Assembly: GCA_963737145.1 (NCBI GenBank)
Contig: CAVTRO010000007.1
Span: forward strand, 682,001 to 746,000
Source of the DNA: AP-15 sp963737145
GTDB lineage: Bacteria > Pseudomonadota > Alphaproteobacteria > ATCC43930 > CGMCC-115725
Direction: 5' to 3'
DNA: 64,000 nucleotides
The notes under the pieces were generated by a model, which was given only the letters and a program-made list of their open reading frames with translations, was not told where the DNA came from and did not search any database. The position numbers were made by a program, and so were the translations under genes. Of this stretch, positions 1-8,850 are shown piece by piece; the first letter of the stretch is position 1; every line of letters starts with the position of its first letter.

Positions 1-259
1 ATGGCGGCGGCGCCAGACTGACGCGCGGTGATCGACGACGCGAGCGCCAGCAAGTCGCGCAGATCGCCACTTCGATCTCGGCAAAATGCGGAAATGTTCA
101 GAGATCGTGTTTGTGCCCGAGCGGTACTTCCAGCAAAGCGCCCGCTGCGCCCAATTTGACATTTGATGAGATGACGCATTGCCGCGCATAGTGAGTTGCC
201 AAACATTCCCATAAGCGCGATCTTGCTGCAGATAACTCGCACTAAGGGAGAAGCGCGGG
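1..259. other. Leader region before the first gene
   Basis: I see no coding sequence I can name here. The last 20 bases hold a purine-rich GGGAG that can serve as ribosome binding site for the gene at 260. The left edge of the window may cut an earlier gene. Confidence 0.3.
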
Positions 260-1885
260 ATGTGCAAATCATGTGACGAGGGACGGCCGCAGAACCATGT
301 CCGTTCGCGGCGCGATTTTCTGAGAGGCGCGACGGCAGCCGGGGTTGCTGCCACGGGCCTCAGCCTGTTCGCCCCGCGCCCGGCCGCGGCGGACGATCCG
401 CCAATGGGCAGCGGCCGGCCTGGCCGGCGCTACATCATTCGCGGCGGCTCCGTGATGTCATTGGATCCGCAGGTCGGTGACTTCGCGCAGGCGGACGTGC
501 TGGTCGAGGGCAAAAAGATCCTCGCTGTCGGGCCAAAACTGCAGGCGGGCGGCGCGGCGGAGATCGACGCTACGGGCCGTATCGTCATGCCCGGCTTCAT
601 CGATACACATCACCACCAGTTCGAGACGGTGCTGCGCAGCTTTCTCGCAGACGGGGTGCTGATTAACGATAAATCAGGCACAGCGGCTGGGACCACTACA
701 TATTACGAATACATTCTGCTGACCTTCGCTCCCGTGTTTCGGCCTCAGGATGTCTACATCAACGAGCTGTTCGCTGGGCTGAGCCAACTCGACGACGGCG
801 TCACGACCGTGCACGACGTCTCGCAAATCCACCACACGCCGCAGCACTCCGACGCCGCAATCCAGGCGTTGTTCGATACCGGACGTCGCGCCGCCTTCGG
901 CTACTTCGAGGGCGCCGGCAGCAACGGCCCTAATTATGCCTATCCGCAGGATGCGTTCCGCATCAAACAGCAATACTTCTCGTCGACCGACCAGCTCGTC
1001 ACGATGATCATGGGCGGCGAGGTCTACCTCGGGACGCCAGTCTACACGCAGTCCTGGACAATCGGCCGCCAGCTCGGTCTGCAGGTTGCCGCGCACATCC
1101 TCTCTCCGTTCGGGATACGTCCGATCCTGAACCAGCTCGCGATTGGCCAAGGCGGCACCAATAACAATATCGGGATCGGGTCGGACAACCTGTTCATCCA
1201 TATGACCGGGATGTCGGACCTTGGATGGCAGGCAGTGCACGACAAGGGTGCGCAGGTCTCGATCGCCTTTCCGATCGAGATGAACATGCGGCACGGCATG
1301 CCGCCGATCCTCAAGATGCAAAGCCTGGGCATGGAGCCGTCGCTGAGCGTCGATGTCGAGTGCACGCTCACGGCGGACTTCTTCACGCAGCTGCGTTCCG
1401 CCATGAACCTGCAGAGGGTGGTCCTGAACGAGATGATTCTCTTACAGGGCTCTGCGCCAGACCCTGTCGATTGGGGACTTCCGGGATCTCCACCGGATGT
1501 ACCGAACGGCGAGCCGACGCCGCCCCCCGGCACGGTCGCCCCGCTCACGACGCGCGATGTGCTGCGTTTTGGGACGATGAACGGCGCGAAAGCCCTTCGG
1601 CTCGATAGTAAGACCGGCTCGCTGACGCCGGGCAAGGAGGCCGACATCATCATTCTTGACGCCACCCGGATCAACGTGGCGCCGCTCAATCAGGTGCCCG
1701 GGGCCATCGTATCGCTAATGGATCGCACCAACGTCGAGACCGTGATCGTCGCGGGCAAGGTGCGCAAATGGAAGGGGCAGCTGCTCGATGTCGACCTGTC
1801 AAATCTGCGTCGGCAGCTCGAGGCCTCGCGCGATTACGTCTTCGCTGCCGCCGGCATCCCGCAGAACTTGTTCAGCAGCCAATGA
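260..1885 (+). CDS. Tat-exported amidohydrolase family protein
   Basis: The 541-residue product is a metal-dependent hydrolase of the amidohydrolase superfamily (TRZ/ATZ-like). The N-terminus has a twin-arginine signal, SRRDFLRGA, followed by an Ala-rich hydrophobic stretch ending near AAADD (residue 45), so folded export to the periplasm is expected. The metal site is visible as GFIDTHHHQFET near residue 113 (HxH on strand 1), with later candidate ligands in VAAHIL and NLFIHM. The C-terminus has the usual TMNGAKAL and GSLTPGKEADIIIL of the small beta domain. GGGAG stands 11 bases before the ATG. The usual late Asp is probably in SLSVDVE. The substrate cannot be told. The gene is full length and appears intact; the next gene downstream is only a remnant. 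Confidence 0.85.
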   Translation: MCKSCDEGRPQNHVRSRRDFLRGATAAGVAATGLSLFAPRPAAADDPPMGSGRPGRRYIIRGGSVMSLDPQVGDFAQADVLVEGKKILAVGPKLQAGGAAEIDATGRIVMPGFIDTHHHQFETVLRSFLADGVLINDKSGTAAGTTTYYEYILLTFAPVFRPQDVYINELFAGLSQLDDGVTTVHDVSQIHHTPQHSDAAIQALFDTGRRAAFGYFEGAGSNGPNYAYPQDAFRIKQQYFSSTDQLVTMIMGGEVYLGTPVYTQSWTIGRQLGLQVAAHILSPFGIRPILNQLAIGQGGTNNNIGIGSDNLFIHMTGMSDLGWQAVHDKGAQVSIAFPIEMNMRHGMPPILKMQSLGMEPSLSVDVECTLTADFFTQLRSAMNLQRVVLNEMILLQGSAPDPVDWGLPGSPPDVPNGEPTPPPGTVAPLTTRDVLRFGTMNGAKALRLDSKTGSLTPGKEADIIILDATRINVAPLNQVPGAIVSLMDRTNVETVIVAGKVRKWKGQLLDVDLSNLRRQLEASRDYVFAAAGIPQNLFSSQ

Positions 1886-1913
1886 GCGCCGCTCCGCTTC
1901 CCCGGTCAGCAGC

Positions 1914-2117
1914 GCGATCAGCCCGACATCGTCCTGTTTCGCTTCGGGCCAATACATCCCGTTCGAGGCGACCAAGGCCGAGCGCATTGCCGCGGGCGAT
2001 CCACGCCCCTCGGTTGAGGAGCGTTACCATACGTTCGCGCAATATCGGGAAGCCGTAATGGATGCGATCGACAAGCTCTCCAACCGCCCTGCGGAGTTGC
2101 TAGGCTTTCGAAAATGA
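1914..2117 (+). pseudogene. C-terminal remnant of an alpha/beta-hydrolase-domain protein
   Basis: The frame reads GQYIPFEATKAERIAAGDP, RPSVEERY and a helical tail to a stop at 2117. This resembles the C-terminus of the large alpha/beta hydrolase domain family (Abhydrolase_10 type), where GxYIPF…RxxGDPRPSxEERY is typical. No start or catalytic region precedes it: the frame runs back into the end of the amidohydrolase gene. The body of the gene has been lost. The family call is from memory of the motif. Confidence 0.5.
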
Positions 2118-2257
2118 CGGGGTCTCTCGGGAGGACGCGATGGGCGGTGGAGTGCAACGGATTGAGATCACCGAGAGGGAAACGCCCGCGAACCCGCTCC
2201 CCGCCCGCAGCATTGGGAGCCGCCGCGATGGGGAAGATACGGCAGACGCCGATAGCA

Positions 2258-2287
2258 GAAACCCCGACCGTGGTTGGCCGGGGTTTC
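2258..2287. terminator. Hairpin with A/T-rich outer arms
   Basis: GAAACCCCG (2258–2266) pairs perfectly with CGGGGTTTC (2279–2287) around a short loop. Its arms resemble the hairpin at 53326. It could terminate transcription from either side; no long T tract follows. Confidence 0.4.
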
Positions 2288-2540
2288 GAGCGACGATCAA
2301 CAAGGGGACGATGGCACATCGTCCTACCCCCGAGGAACAGCCGGGTTGGGGTGCGGTTCCGTTATCGCTCAGAGCACCGTCGCAAGGTCAACACTCACGG
2401 TCGCGGGAGAGCCCTCGCTCGCCCCGATCCGCTCCAATCCGCCATCGCCGGGATACAAAAATCGGAGACAGTCCGGGATACAAAACGGGGTATGGGCTCC
2501 GCGCGAAAACGGCGGAATCCTTAGGCTTTCGCCCTATACG

Positions 2541-2566
2541 GGAGTTGGATTCGAACTTCCAGTTCC
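2541..2566 (-). repeat. T-arm-like dispersed repeat, copy 1 (partial)
   Basis: Family definition, in sense orientation: a GGTACC-like lead, then GATGG-TTCGAAT-CCATC (5-bp stem, 7-base loop, the geometry of a tRNA T-arm), then TCCCTCCAGCGGCGAGTC, a short spacer, and GTGCGAACCTGACTT. This copy keeps only the loop and its flanks. Confidence 0.5.
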
Positions 2567-2693
2567 CCGACATTGTCGAGGGTTCTTTTTTCGGCCGCTC
2601 ACAGCAAGGCAGCGTAGCGGAACCGAAAGTTTGCAAACTCGCCGCCGACACCTGATGAAAGTTCGTTCGAGGAAGTTCGCACTGGACTCTGCC

Positions 2694-2729
2694 CTGGAGG
2701 GAGCCGGATACGAACCATCAGTCCCGCGG
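2694..2729 (-). repeat. T-arm-like dispersed repeat, copy 2
   Basis: CTGGAGGGAG followed by GGATACGAACCATC. One base differs from the usual TTCGAA loop. Forms an inverted pair with copy 3. Confidence 0.65.
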
Positions 2730-2837
2730 AAGACGCCCGGGATCCTGCGACATCGGCTCTCGTTCGCGCCGCCTTTTCCATCGGCGGGAAGCATGCAGAG
2801 CCGACATGAGGCCCTCTCGGTAAACTTGGTTGTGCCA

Positions 2838-2890
2838 CGCGGTACTGATGGTTCGAATCCACTTCCCTCCAGCGGCGAGTCACGCGCGAA
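2838..2890 (+). repeat. T-arm-like dispersed repeat, copy 3
   Basis: GGTACTGATGGTTCGAATCC, then CTCCAGCGGCGAGTC and a GCGCGAAC tail. This is one of the best matches to the family. Confidence 0.75.
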
Positions 2891-3003
2891 CTCGACCGCC
2901 GCTACCGCTATCTCCTGACTGTGCCCCTGTGCCCCCTCTGTGACCGGTTTGCGTTTACCCGACAGGAAGCGCCCTCTCGCAACGCGGGGCCGATTGCCGG
3001 GAC

Positions 3004-3055
3004 GGTTCGTTGCTGACTCCCCGCTGGAGGGAGCCGGATTCGAACGATCGGTTCC
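3004..3055 (-). repeat. T-arm-like dispersed repeat, copy 4
   Basis: GACTCCCCGCTGGAGGGAG followed by GGATTCGAACGATCGG. The far GGTTCG element is present at 3004. Confidence 0.7.
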
Positions 3056-3262
3056 GATGAGGAGGCCCCTCGCGGCGACCCCAGAGGATTACTCGCCGAT
3101 ATCGCCTCATAAGGTAACAGAACCGACTTCGGTTCATAATTCGCTGTCAATTCCTTCTCATCGAGGAAGTTTTCCGTTGTTGCCATTCCCAAGTCGAGAG
3201 CCCGCCACCATAGCGAAGCTGGACAGCGCCGGTAACGGCGCTACGCGCCGTGCCTGGCGCAC

Positions 3263-3290
3263 GAAAAAAAAGGGCGGCCGTAGCCGCCCT
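3263..3290 (-). terminator. Rho-independent terminator of the beta-propeller gene
   Basis: On the minus strand AGGGCGG (3290–3284) pairs with CCGCCCT (3277–3271), followed directly by a run of eight T. It lies 19 bases past the stop of the minus-strand gene ending at 3309. Confidence 0.85.
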
Positions 3291-3308
3291 AAACCGATTG
3301 CATGCGTG

Positions 3309-5078
3309 CTACATCGGGCAGATCTTCCAGATAACCCCGGTGCCAGGTATTTGGACCAATGGGCCATTGGCAGGTGGGCCCACAAAGTGCGAGTCGGGGG
3401 AGAGGTCGCGCACTGCGCCGTAATCGACGACATAGGCGCATCCATCCGGGCCGAACCTGAGATTGGTCGGGCGGTTGAACCCGTTGATATTGGTGACGAA
3501 TGCCTGGTCGTTGGTGCTGTTGCGGGCAAAGTTCTGGATCCTCAAGGCCAGCGGCGAGCCGGGCAGCTGATTGAAGTTGATCAGCTTGACCTCATGGCCG
3601 ACTTCCGTCTCAGGATTGCTGGAATTCGGTGCCGAGAACCCGAAATCCCCCTCGAGGCTATAAAGGACCGCACCCGGCTGAACCGGCCCAATCACGAAAG
3701 CGTCGGGCACGAAGTCGATCCCGGTGAACGAGGAATCTGCTGCCTCATTCGCCAGAGGTCCCGTGATCTGTTGGGGTGGGCCCGCAAGCACATCGCGGAT
3801 CGGAATGTCGTTCGCCTTTATCAGGTTGGCAACACACGTGGCCAGATCGAACGGGGCCGGGCACACATCATCGTTAGACCCGCCGACGGGATTGTATACC
3901 GCTTGGCTCGTCGCGAGGCCGCCGTAGCGATCCGGCCAGCCGTGATAATCGGGAGAGCCATCAGGGTTCTGACGTCCCAGATGCAATTCATCCGGAGCGT
4001 TGTTGGAGGGTCGGGCGCCACGCTCGTCGGCCCCGTCCATTCCGGCAAGAATTCCCCCAGACAGTGGATGACCAGCAGGCGGGAAGCGGATGGCGTATGG
4101 GTTCCGATATCCCCAGGAGAAGGCCTGAATGTTATTGGCATTGGTCAGTTGCGCCCGCAAAATGGCGCCGTCGCAGACCCCTTGCCGAATCTGGCCCGTG
4201 AACGAGTTGAAGAAGGCCTTTATTGTGGCTCCAGGTTGTTGCACGCTGAACGGAGAATAACCGCTCGTGGCTACCTCGGGCGGTCCAAAGCTCGAGATAA
4301 ACACATTCTGGCTCAGCGTGATGTCCTGACAAGGGATATCGGACTGGTTCTGCCCGCCGCCATTATCGAGCCCGACCACGCCGCTGTTGGTCGTCGATCC
4401 TTGCGACCAGTAGATCCACCCATCACCTCTGAATGCCAGCTGCTCTGTCGGGTGGTCGCCCGTCGGCAGATTGGTGATGAACGGGGTCACCTGCCCCGTC
4501 ATCGGGTTCACGATGACGATACGCGAACTGTTGTTTTGTCCGTTGTGCTGATGCGTCGATTGGTTGGAATCGGTCGCGAAGAGCCGCCCTCCGGATAACC
4601 CGTTGACGAACGCGATGTCGATCGCCGGACCCGAGGGCTGGAACCCGCCGCCGCTGGCCGTGGGTTTACCGAGAGGTCCGCGGATCTTCCTGCCGTTTTG
4701 GTTGAATACGAGAATGTCCGGCGTGAAGGGGTTGTTCGAGGCGAACGTACCTCCGGGCTGAGCCAATTCGTCATTGCAAGCGCTCGGTATGCCATGCCCA
4801 GATTCGAGAACTAACACTTGAAAGCTGGTCGCATTACCCAGAAAGGCGATCCCGGTCGGGGCATTCAGACCCGAGGCGAAAACCGATGCCTTGAACCCTG
4901 GGGGCAAATTAATGGACGGCGGCAGGGTTGGATCAAAAAATGCCGTGTTGTCCATACATTGCGGAAGCGGCGTCGGGTTGACTACGGTCGTCGATGCTGC
5001 CCGCGAAGATCCGGGCAATGCGAGCAGAGGCGCAAAAGTGCACGCCACGGCGAGAGAACATAAGCCTATGATTTTCAA
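3309..5078 (-). CDS. Secreted beta-propeller protein, PQQ sugar/sorbosone dehydrogenase-like
   Basis: The 589-residue product starts with a Sec signal peptide (MKIIGLCSLAVACTFAPLL… to about residue 28). The body resembles soluble-glucose/sorbosone-dehydrogenase-like propellers: LPPGFKASVFASGLNAPTGI at the start of blade 1, repeated FxxDGxxYW-type turns, GYRNPYAIRF near residue 320, and FGPDGCAYVVDYG near the end. Such proteins oxidise sugars or aldols in the periplasm using PQQ, but PQQ binding is not provable here. The start is a TTG preceded by GGAGGAGG at good spacing. The gene is single and ends at a strong terminator. No frameshift is seen. Confidence 0.75.
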   Translation of the reverse strand: MKIIGLCSLAVACTFAPLLALPGSSRAASTTVVNPTPLPQCMDNTAFFDPTLPPSINLPPGFKASVFASGLNAPTGIAFLGNATSFQVLVLESGHGIPSACNDELAQPGGTFASNNPFTPDILVFNQNGRKIRGPLGKPTASGGGFQPSGPAIDIAFVNGLSGGRLFATDSNQSTHQHNGQNNSSRIVIVNPMTGQVTPFITNLPTGDHPTEQLAFRGDGWIYWSQGSTTNSGVVGLDNGGGQNQSDIPCQDITLSQNVFISSFGPPEVATSGYSPFSVQQPGATIKAFFNSFTGQIRQGVCDGAILRAQLTNANNIQAFSWGYRNPYAIRFPPAGHPLSGGILAGMDGADERGARPSNNAPDELHLGRQNPDGSPDYHGWPDRYGGLATSQAVYNPVGGSNDDVCPAPFDLATCVANLIKANDIPIRDVLAGPPQQITGPLANEAADSSFTGIDFVPDAFVIGPVQPGAVLYSLEGDFGFSAPNSSNPETEVGHEVKLINFNQLPGSPLALRIQNFARNSTNDQAFVTNINGFNRPTNLRFGPDGCAYVVDYGAVRDLSPDSHFVGPPANGPLVQIPGTGVIWKICPM

Positions 5079-5539
5079 AGTAGCCTCCTCCCTTTCCCCA
5101 ATTGCTCAAGACAAGGGGAGATTTGCATTGAATCGCGTAGGTGGCATTGTTCAGCCCCCGGGTGGGTCGCGAATGGACCAGCGCAAGCGCCTGACGGACG
5201 TGCGTCGGGGGAGCCCCTGCATTTCATCCCTACCAGGTTTTTATCGGGCAGAGCAGATTAAGCTTAATCCTTAACCTTAATGATGGCCGGCGAGACGCGT
5301 CAAGCCGAAAAATAAGGCAGACATGGTTAATAATTGGCCGAAATATAGCCTCCCGCGCAGCCCATCCTCCAAAGCTACACTGTGGCTGGCGGGCAGGCTC
5401 TACAGGGGCTTGGGGCGGCACTGGCAAGGGCTGGCGTTCCCAGCGATATGATCGAGGAGCTTCGCCCATAGCGCCGAGGCTCGCGGCGGCCTATCGAGGC
5501 TCGTAGACGCTGAAAGAACCGAGACAGTTGGCGCGCAGC
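5079..5539. other. Upstream region of the beta-propeller gene
   Basis: About 460 bp with no gene I can support. It carries the GGAGGAGG ribosome site of the minus-strand gene and an AT-richer stretch around 5240–5350 (TTAATCCTTAACCTTAATG) that may hold its promoter. No specific −35/−10 pair stands out. Confidence 0.35.
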
Positions 5540-5942
5540 TCAGGATCGCTGATCGGCCCGCATGCCCCTCCTGATCCGGGACGCCCGGAAGCTGCCGCTG
5601 GTCTCGACAAGATTGTCAGACAGCGGGTCCTGCAAGTGGCCGTGCTGCTCCATTGCCTCGATGAGGATCGGCAGAAGCGGCCGCAGCCGTTTGCCGCAGA
5701 TCCGGTCGGATGCCTCCCAGACCACGATCAGCGCCTCGCGCACAGCGTCATCGTAAACCCGACGGCCGAGCCGCGGTCCACTACGCCGGCTCACTTGCCC
5801 GGTCCGCAACAGACGCATCGCGTGCTTGCGGTGAAAGCCAGTGACCGCTGTGAACTTGTCCAGAAATCCAACTCCGCTCACTCCGGTCCCCTTGAGCATA
5901 CCGTCCTGCTATCGCTGCCACTAACTCGTCACGCGCCGCCAT
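5540..5942 (-). pseudogene. Transposase N-terminal remnant (integrase-core type)
   Basis: Reading from ATG at 5942, MAARDELVAAIAGRYAQ continues, after a one-base frameshift near 5870, into FTAVTGFHRKHAMRLLR, RVYDDAVREALIVVWEASD and RICGKRLRPLLPILIEAM. These are conserved in the N-terminal half of a rhizobial transposase family with an integrase core. The catalytic half is missing; the frame runs into unrelated sequence near 5590. No terminal inverted repeat was identified. Confidence 0.6.
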
Positions 5943-6039
5943 GCTGATCTGCCTCATCCCCAGCCCCGCCGATGAACATCGGTCGGGAGCAAATCAGATG
6001 AGGCAACATCTCAGCTTCCGGGAACATTTCAGGCGAGGC

Positions 6040-6372
6040 AATGCGCCATCGTCGAGCACGAGCTCGCACCGGAAGTCGTCGGCGAGGATCCGATGTTCTC
6101 CGAGCGCACCTACGAGAAGATGTATAACGGCTCGCGCAGCAGGCCGGCGCTCGAGCGTGGCGTGACACAGGCCGATGAAAGCCGGCGCCGTGGTGTAATT
6201 ATGGAAGCGATTGTCGGCGTCGACATTGCGGTGTGGGACGCAAAGGCACAGGCTCTCGGCATCCCACTCTACCAGGCGCTTGGCGCGGTGCGCAGCTCGG
6301 TGCGAGGCTATGCCAGCGGCGGCTGGGCGCCTGGCGACGAGGCCGAGGCGGAACTTGCGGGCTATGGCTTTC
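6040..6372 (+). pseudogene. Mandelate racemase/muconate lactonizing enzyme N-terminal remnant
   Basis: The frame reads EHELAPEVVGEDPMFSER, TYEKMYNG, then GVIMEAIVGVDIAVWDAKAQ, ALGIPLYQALG and VRGYASGGW. This is the capping domain of the enolase superfamily up to the start of the barrel. Both the true start and the catalytic barrel are missing. The sequence changes abruptly near 6372 to minus-strand fragments of unrelated genes. Confidence 0.65.
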
Positions 6373-6424
6373 CGGATAGGAGGCGCCGGAGCGGCGGCGG
6401 TTCATTTGGGTTTGTTCTGCTCGG

Positions 6425-6621
6425 TCGCCGAGATCATCAGCCCGTTCCAGTCGGCGAGCACTTTGTCATCCCACCCTGGCCGCACCCGCTGCTCGCGCGC
6501 CCGAAATAACAGGGCTCGACAAGCCGCCAACAATTCCTCCTTGCGGGTGCCGGATTTGGTGATGTCGATAGACGGGAAAGTGCGCTTGTCGGCGACCTTG
6601 CGGTCGAGAATGATTTCCGAC
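6425..6621 (-). pseudogene. Chimera of Rho C-terminus and YyaL-like C-terminal fragment
   Basis: One continuous frame reads SEIILDRKVADKRTFPSID then ITKSGTRKEELL, the C-terminal signature of transcription terminator Rho, and passes in frame into RVRPGWDDKVLADWNGLMI, a signature of the YyaL/DUF255 thioredoxin-domain protein. The joint lies near 6520–6528. Each piece is only about 30 residues, so neither is functional. The in-frame joint may be chance. Confidence 0.6.
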
Positions 6622-6644
6622 CCTCTATGGGAAGGAGCACGCGC

Positions 6645-6980
6645 ATGATCGTACGGATATATACGGGCGACGACGGCCAGACCCATTTTGAAGATCTCCC
6701 TCTGCCGGCCGAGGAGAGCCACAACGTTGCGCTTCAGGCGGGTGCCAACCTCGTGTTCCGCCGTTTTCCTGCGGACCATTGGAGCGATTGGCACACCGCG
6801 CCCCGGCGACAATACATTTTTATTCTCGTGGGGCAGATGGAAATCGGGATCGGCGATGGCACCACGCGGCGTTTTGGACCGGGTGATGTGGTCCTCGCTG
6901 ACGACCTCACAGCCCAGGGCCACACGACGCGCTCGTTAGGAGTTCCGCGGATCAGTGCCACTGTGGCGGTGGGCGCCTAA
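6645..6980 (+). CDS. Cupin-domain protein
   Basis: The 111-residue product is a small single-domain cupin. The barrel motifs are visible as DHWSDWHTAPRRQYIFILVG (motif 1 region; one His of the usual HxH set remains, and the second position reads Trp/Asp) and FGPGDVVLADD (motif 2, PGD turn). GGAAGGAGC precedes the ATG by 5 bases, favouring 6645 over the upstream ATG at 6627. Such proteins are often metal enzymes or sensors for small acids. Its function is unknown. It is followed by a PEP-mutase-like gene 165 bp downstream. Confidence 0.7.
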   Translation: MIVRIYTGDDGQTHFEDLPLPAEESHNVALQAGANLVFRRFPADHWSDWHTAPRRQYIFILVGQMEIGIGDGTTRRFGPGDVVLADDLTAQGHTTRSLGVPRISATVAVGA

Positions 6981-7145
6981 CGCGGATCCTGCCCCATCCA
7001 CGTATGAGGACACCCCCATGGCACTTCGGTTGCTCTGAGGCACCGCAAGGCATCTTGGCATGAGCCGGCGAGGCGCTGGCTGGCCGCCCGGCACCATGAC
7101 CCGGCCCGCGCCAGGACAGTTCGGTCACACACGAGGAGACTGCGT

Positions 7146-7691
7146 ATGCCAGAGCGTCAACGTATGACGACCCGACTGAAGACCCTGTTTCAACGGCCCG
7201 CATTGTTTGTCTTAGCGGGCGGGATCAATCCCATTGGCGCGAAGATGGCGGAAGCGCTGGGCTATGACGCCTTCTACATGTCCGGGGGCAATACCTCGGC
7301 GCACCAACTGGGCTGGCCCGACTCCGGGACCAGTATGCGCGACATGGTGGATAACGCCCGGAAAATTGTCCTGACCGTGCAGATCCCGGTCTTCGCGGAT
7401 GCCGACACAGGCTACGGTGATGCCATCAGTACGCACTACACCGTGCGGGAATACATTCAGGCCGGCATCGCTGGCGCCCACATCGAAGACCAGACGTTTC
7501 CGCCGAAATCCGGCCCCCGCCGCCGCTGTATCTCGATTCAGGAGATGGTCGGAAAGCTCCGGGCGGCGATGGATGCCAAACAGGCTTTCGACCCGGACTT
7601 CGTGATCATGGCCCGGTGCGATCTCGGCGGCGTGCCGGGCGCCAGCTTTGCGGAGGTTATTGACCGCTGCCAGGCCTACAAAGCCGAAGCG
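7146..7691 (+). pseudogene. Isocitrate lyase/PEP mutase family gene, 3'-truncated by an IS256 fragment
   Basis: The frame reads LAGGINPIGAKMAEALGYDAF, FADADTGYGD (the metal-binding loop), AGIAGAHIEDQTFPPKSG and FVIMARCDLG. These are hallmarks of the family that cleaves or rearranges 2-oxo acids (oxaloacetate decarboxylase, methylisocitrate lyase, PEP mutase). GAGGAG stands 8 bases before ATG 7146. About 180 residues of the barrel remain; at 7691 the sequence switches to the minus strand of an IS256 transposase, so the C-terminal third is lost. The open frame continues to 7916, but only through IS sequence. Confidence 0.75.
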
Positions 7692-7886
7692 CCGCCCGTA
7701 GTAGCCCGACCGGTAGCCTTGCCGCCCCGCCGTTCGCTCGCCCTTCTCGGCGCCCAACGTCTCGGTCATCTCCGCTTCGAGAACCTCCTCGAGCGCGGTT
7801 CGCACCAGTGCCCGCAGGAACTCTTCATCCCCCGCCAGCAGGGCTTTCACGTCAATTGTTCCAGGCTTAACTTTCTTGCCGGTCAT
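7692..7886 (-). mobile_element. IS256-family transposase N-terminal fragment
   Basis: From ATG 7886 the frame reads KPGTIDVKALLAGDEEFL, ALVRTALEEVLEAEMTE and RQGYRSGYYGR, the start of Mutator-type IS256 transposases. It stops at 7692 where it meets the PEP-mutase-like gene. Only about 65 of some 400 residues remain. It must be a relic of an insertion followed by deletion. Confidence 0.75.
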
Positions 7887-8311
7887 GGTGTGCATCCTCG
7901 CCAAAGGATCCGGTGATCGCGCAATCACCCGCATACCATGACCATCCGCCTCAGCGGCTTTTGCAGAACTTCCCGGACACTACCTTCCCCCAAATGCTCG
8001 AGGTGGTCAGGACGATGGTTGCCTCTTGCCTTTCCCCGGCAATAAAATTTGAGCACAACCAGCCCCGATGACGGTGGGAGCGTCGGATCGCCCGCCTAGT
8101 GATGCCGGGAGCCCTCGGATTTCCGCTCATCAAAAGGCACACTCCTTCAGCTATTTGTCGGCCCCGAGCTAATTCCGGCCGCTACTTTTTTGAACAGCAT
8201 AGCTAGCGGGACTGGGTGTAGCCGGATTGATGTTCCTTCCAGCAAAATAGGCCTCACTTCTCCGGAAAATGTGTGAGGCAGCTCGTAAGCGCTCGGTGAG
8301 GGGGCGCTGGC
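7887..8311. other. Gap between IS256 and IS66 remnants
   Basis: No gene is evident. The left part is probably the left terminal region of the IS256 relic and the last 60 bases (AAGCGCTCGGTGAGGGGGC) look like the end of the IS66 element. The middle is unassigned. Confidence 0.35.
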
Positions 8312-8850
8312 TTAGGCGGCAGCCGCGGTGGCGTCGAGGGGTTGCCAGTTCCAGGGCAGCAGGTCGGCGATGCGCCGCGCCGGGTGATCGGCGATGCGGG
8401 CGAGCACGTCGGCGAGATAGTGCTGCGGGTTGAAGCCGTTGAGCTTGGCGCTCTCGATTAATGAGTAAAGCGCAGCGGCGCGGCGACCGCCGGCATCGGA
8501 GCCGGCGAACAGATAATTCTTACGGCCAATAGCGACACAGCGCAGAGCGCGCTCGGCGGGATTGTTGTCGAGCGCCAGACGGCCGTCGTCGAAGCAGCGC
8601 ACCAGTGCCGTCCAGCGCGCCCGCATATAACGGAAGGCTCGGGCGAGCTCGGATTTGCGCGAGAGTTGGCGCACCGTGCTGTCGGCCCAAGCGGCCAAGG
8701 CCTCGGCGATCGGCTTTGACTGGAGCTGGAGCTGGCGCTGGTATCGTCGCCGCTCGGGCGGTGATCGGTTGATGGTCTTCTCGACAGCATAGAGCTGGGC
8801 AATGCGATCGAGCGCTTCTTTGGCGATCGGTGAATCGGTGGCGGCGTGGA
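8312..8850 (-). mobile_element. IS66-family transposase C-terminal fragment
   Basis: The frame reads SPIAKEALDRIAQLYAVE, KSELARAFRYM, DDGRLALDNNPAERALR, GRKNYLFAGSD and LARIADHPARRIADLLPWNW, the C-terminal domain of the IS66 transposase. The N-terminal two thirds are missing. Its 5' side is joined in frame to a fumarylacetoacetate hydrolase family gene near 8850. Confidence 0.85.

Larger units (their letters stand above)
2118..3262. other. Gene-free repeat-rich interval
   Basis: About 1.1 kb without a convincing gene. The open frames seen here on both strands overlap heavily and their recognisable peptides (GFEPSVP-like, SNPLPSS-like) are translations of the dispersed T-arm-like repeat. Four copies lie here: 2541–2566, 2694–2729, 2838–2890 and 3004–3055. 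The second and third form an inverted pair about 110 bp apart. Confidence 0.6.

Noticed and set aside
2140..2918. Several overlapping frames giving peptides such as GFELPVPR and DGSNPLPSS
   Set aside because: These are translations of the dispersed repeat in different frames, with no ribosome sites or codon bias.
2940..4598. A 552-residue plus-strand open frame
   Set aside because: It overlaps the beta-propeller gene on the opposite strand and starts in T-arm-like repeat translation; no family motif.
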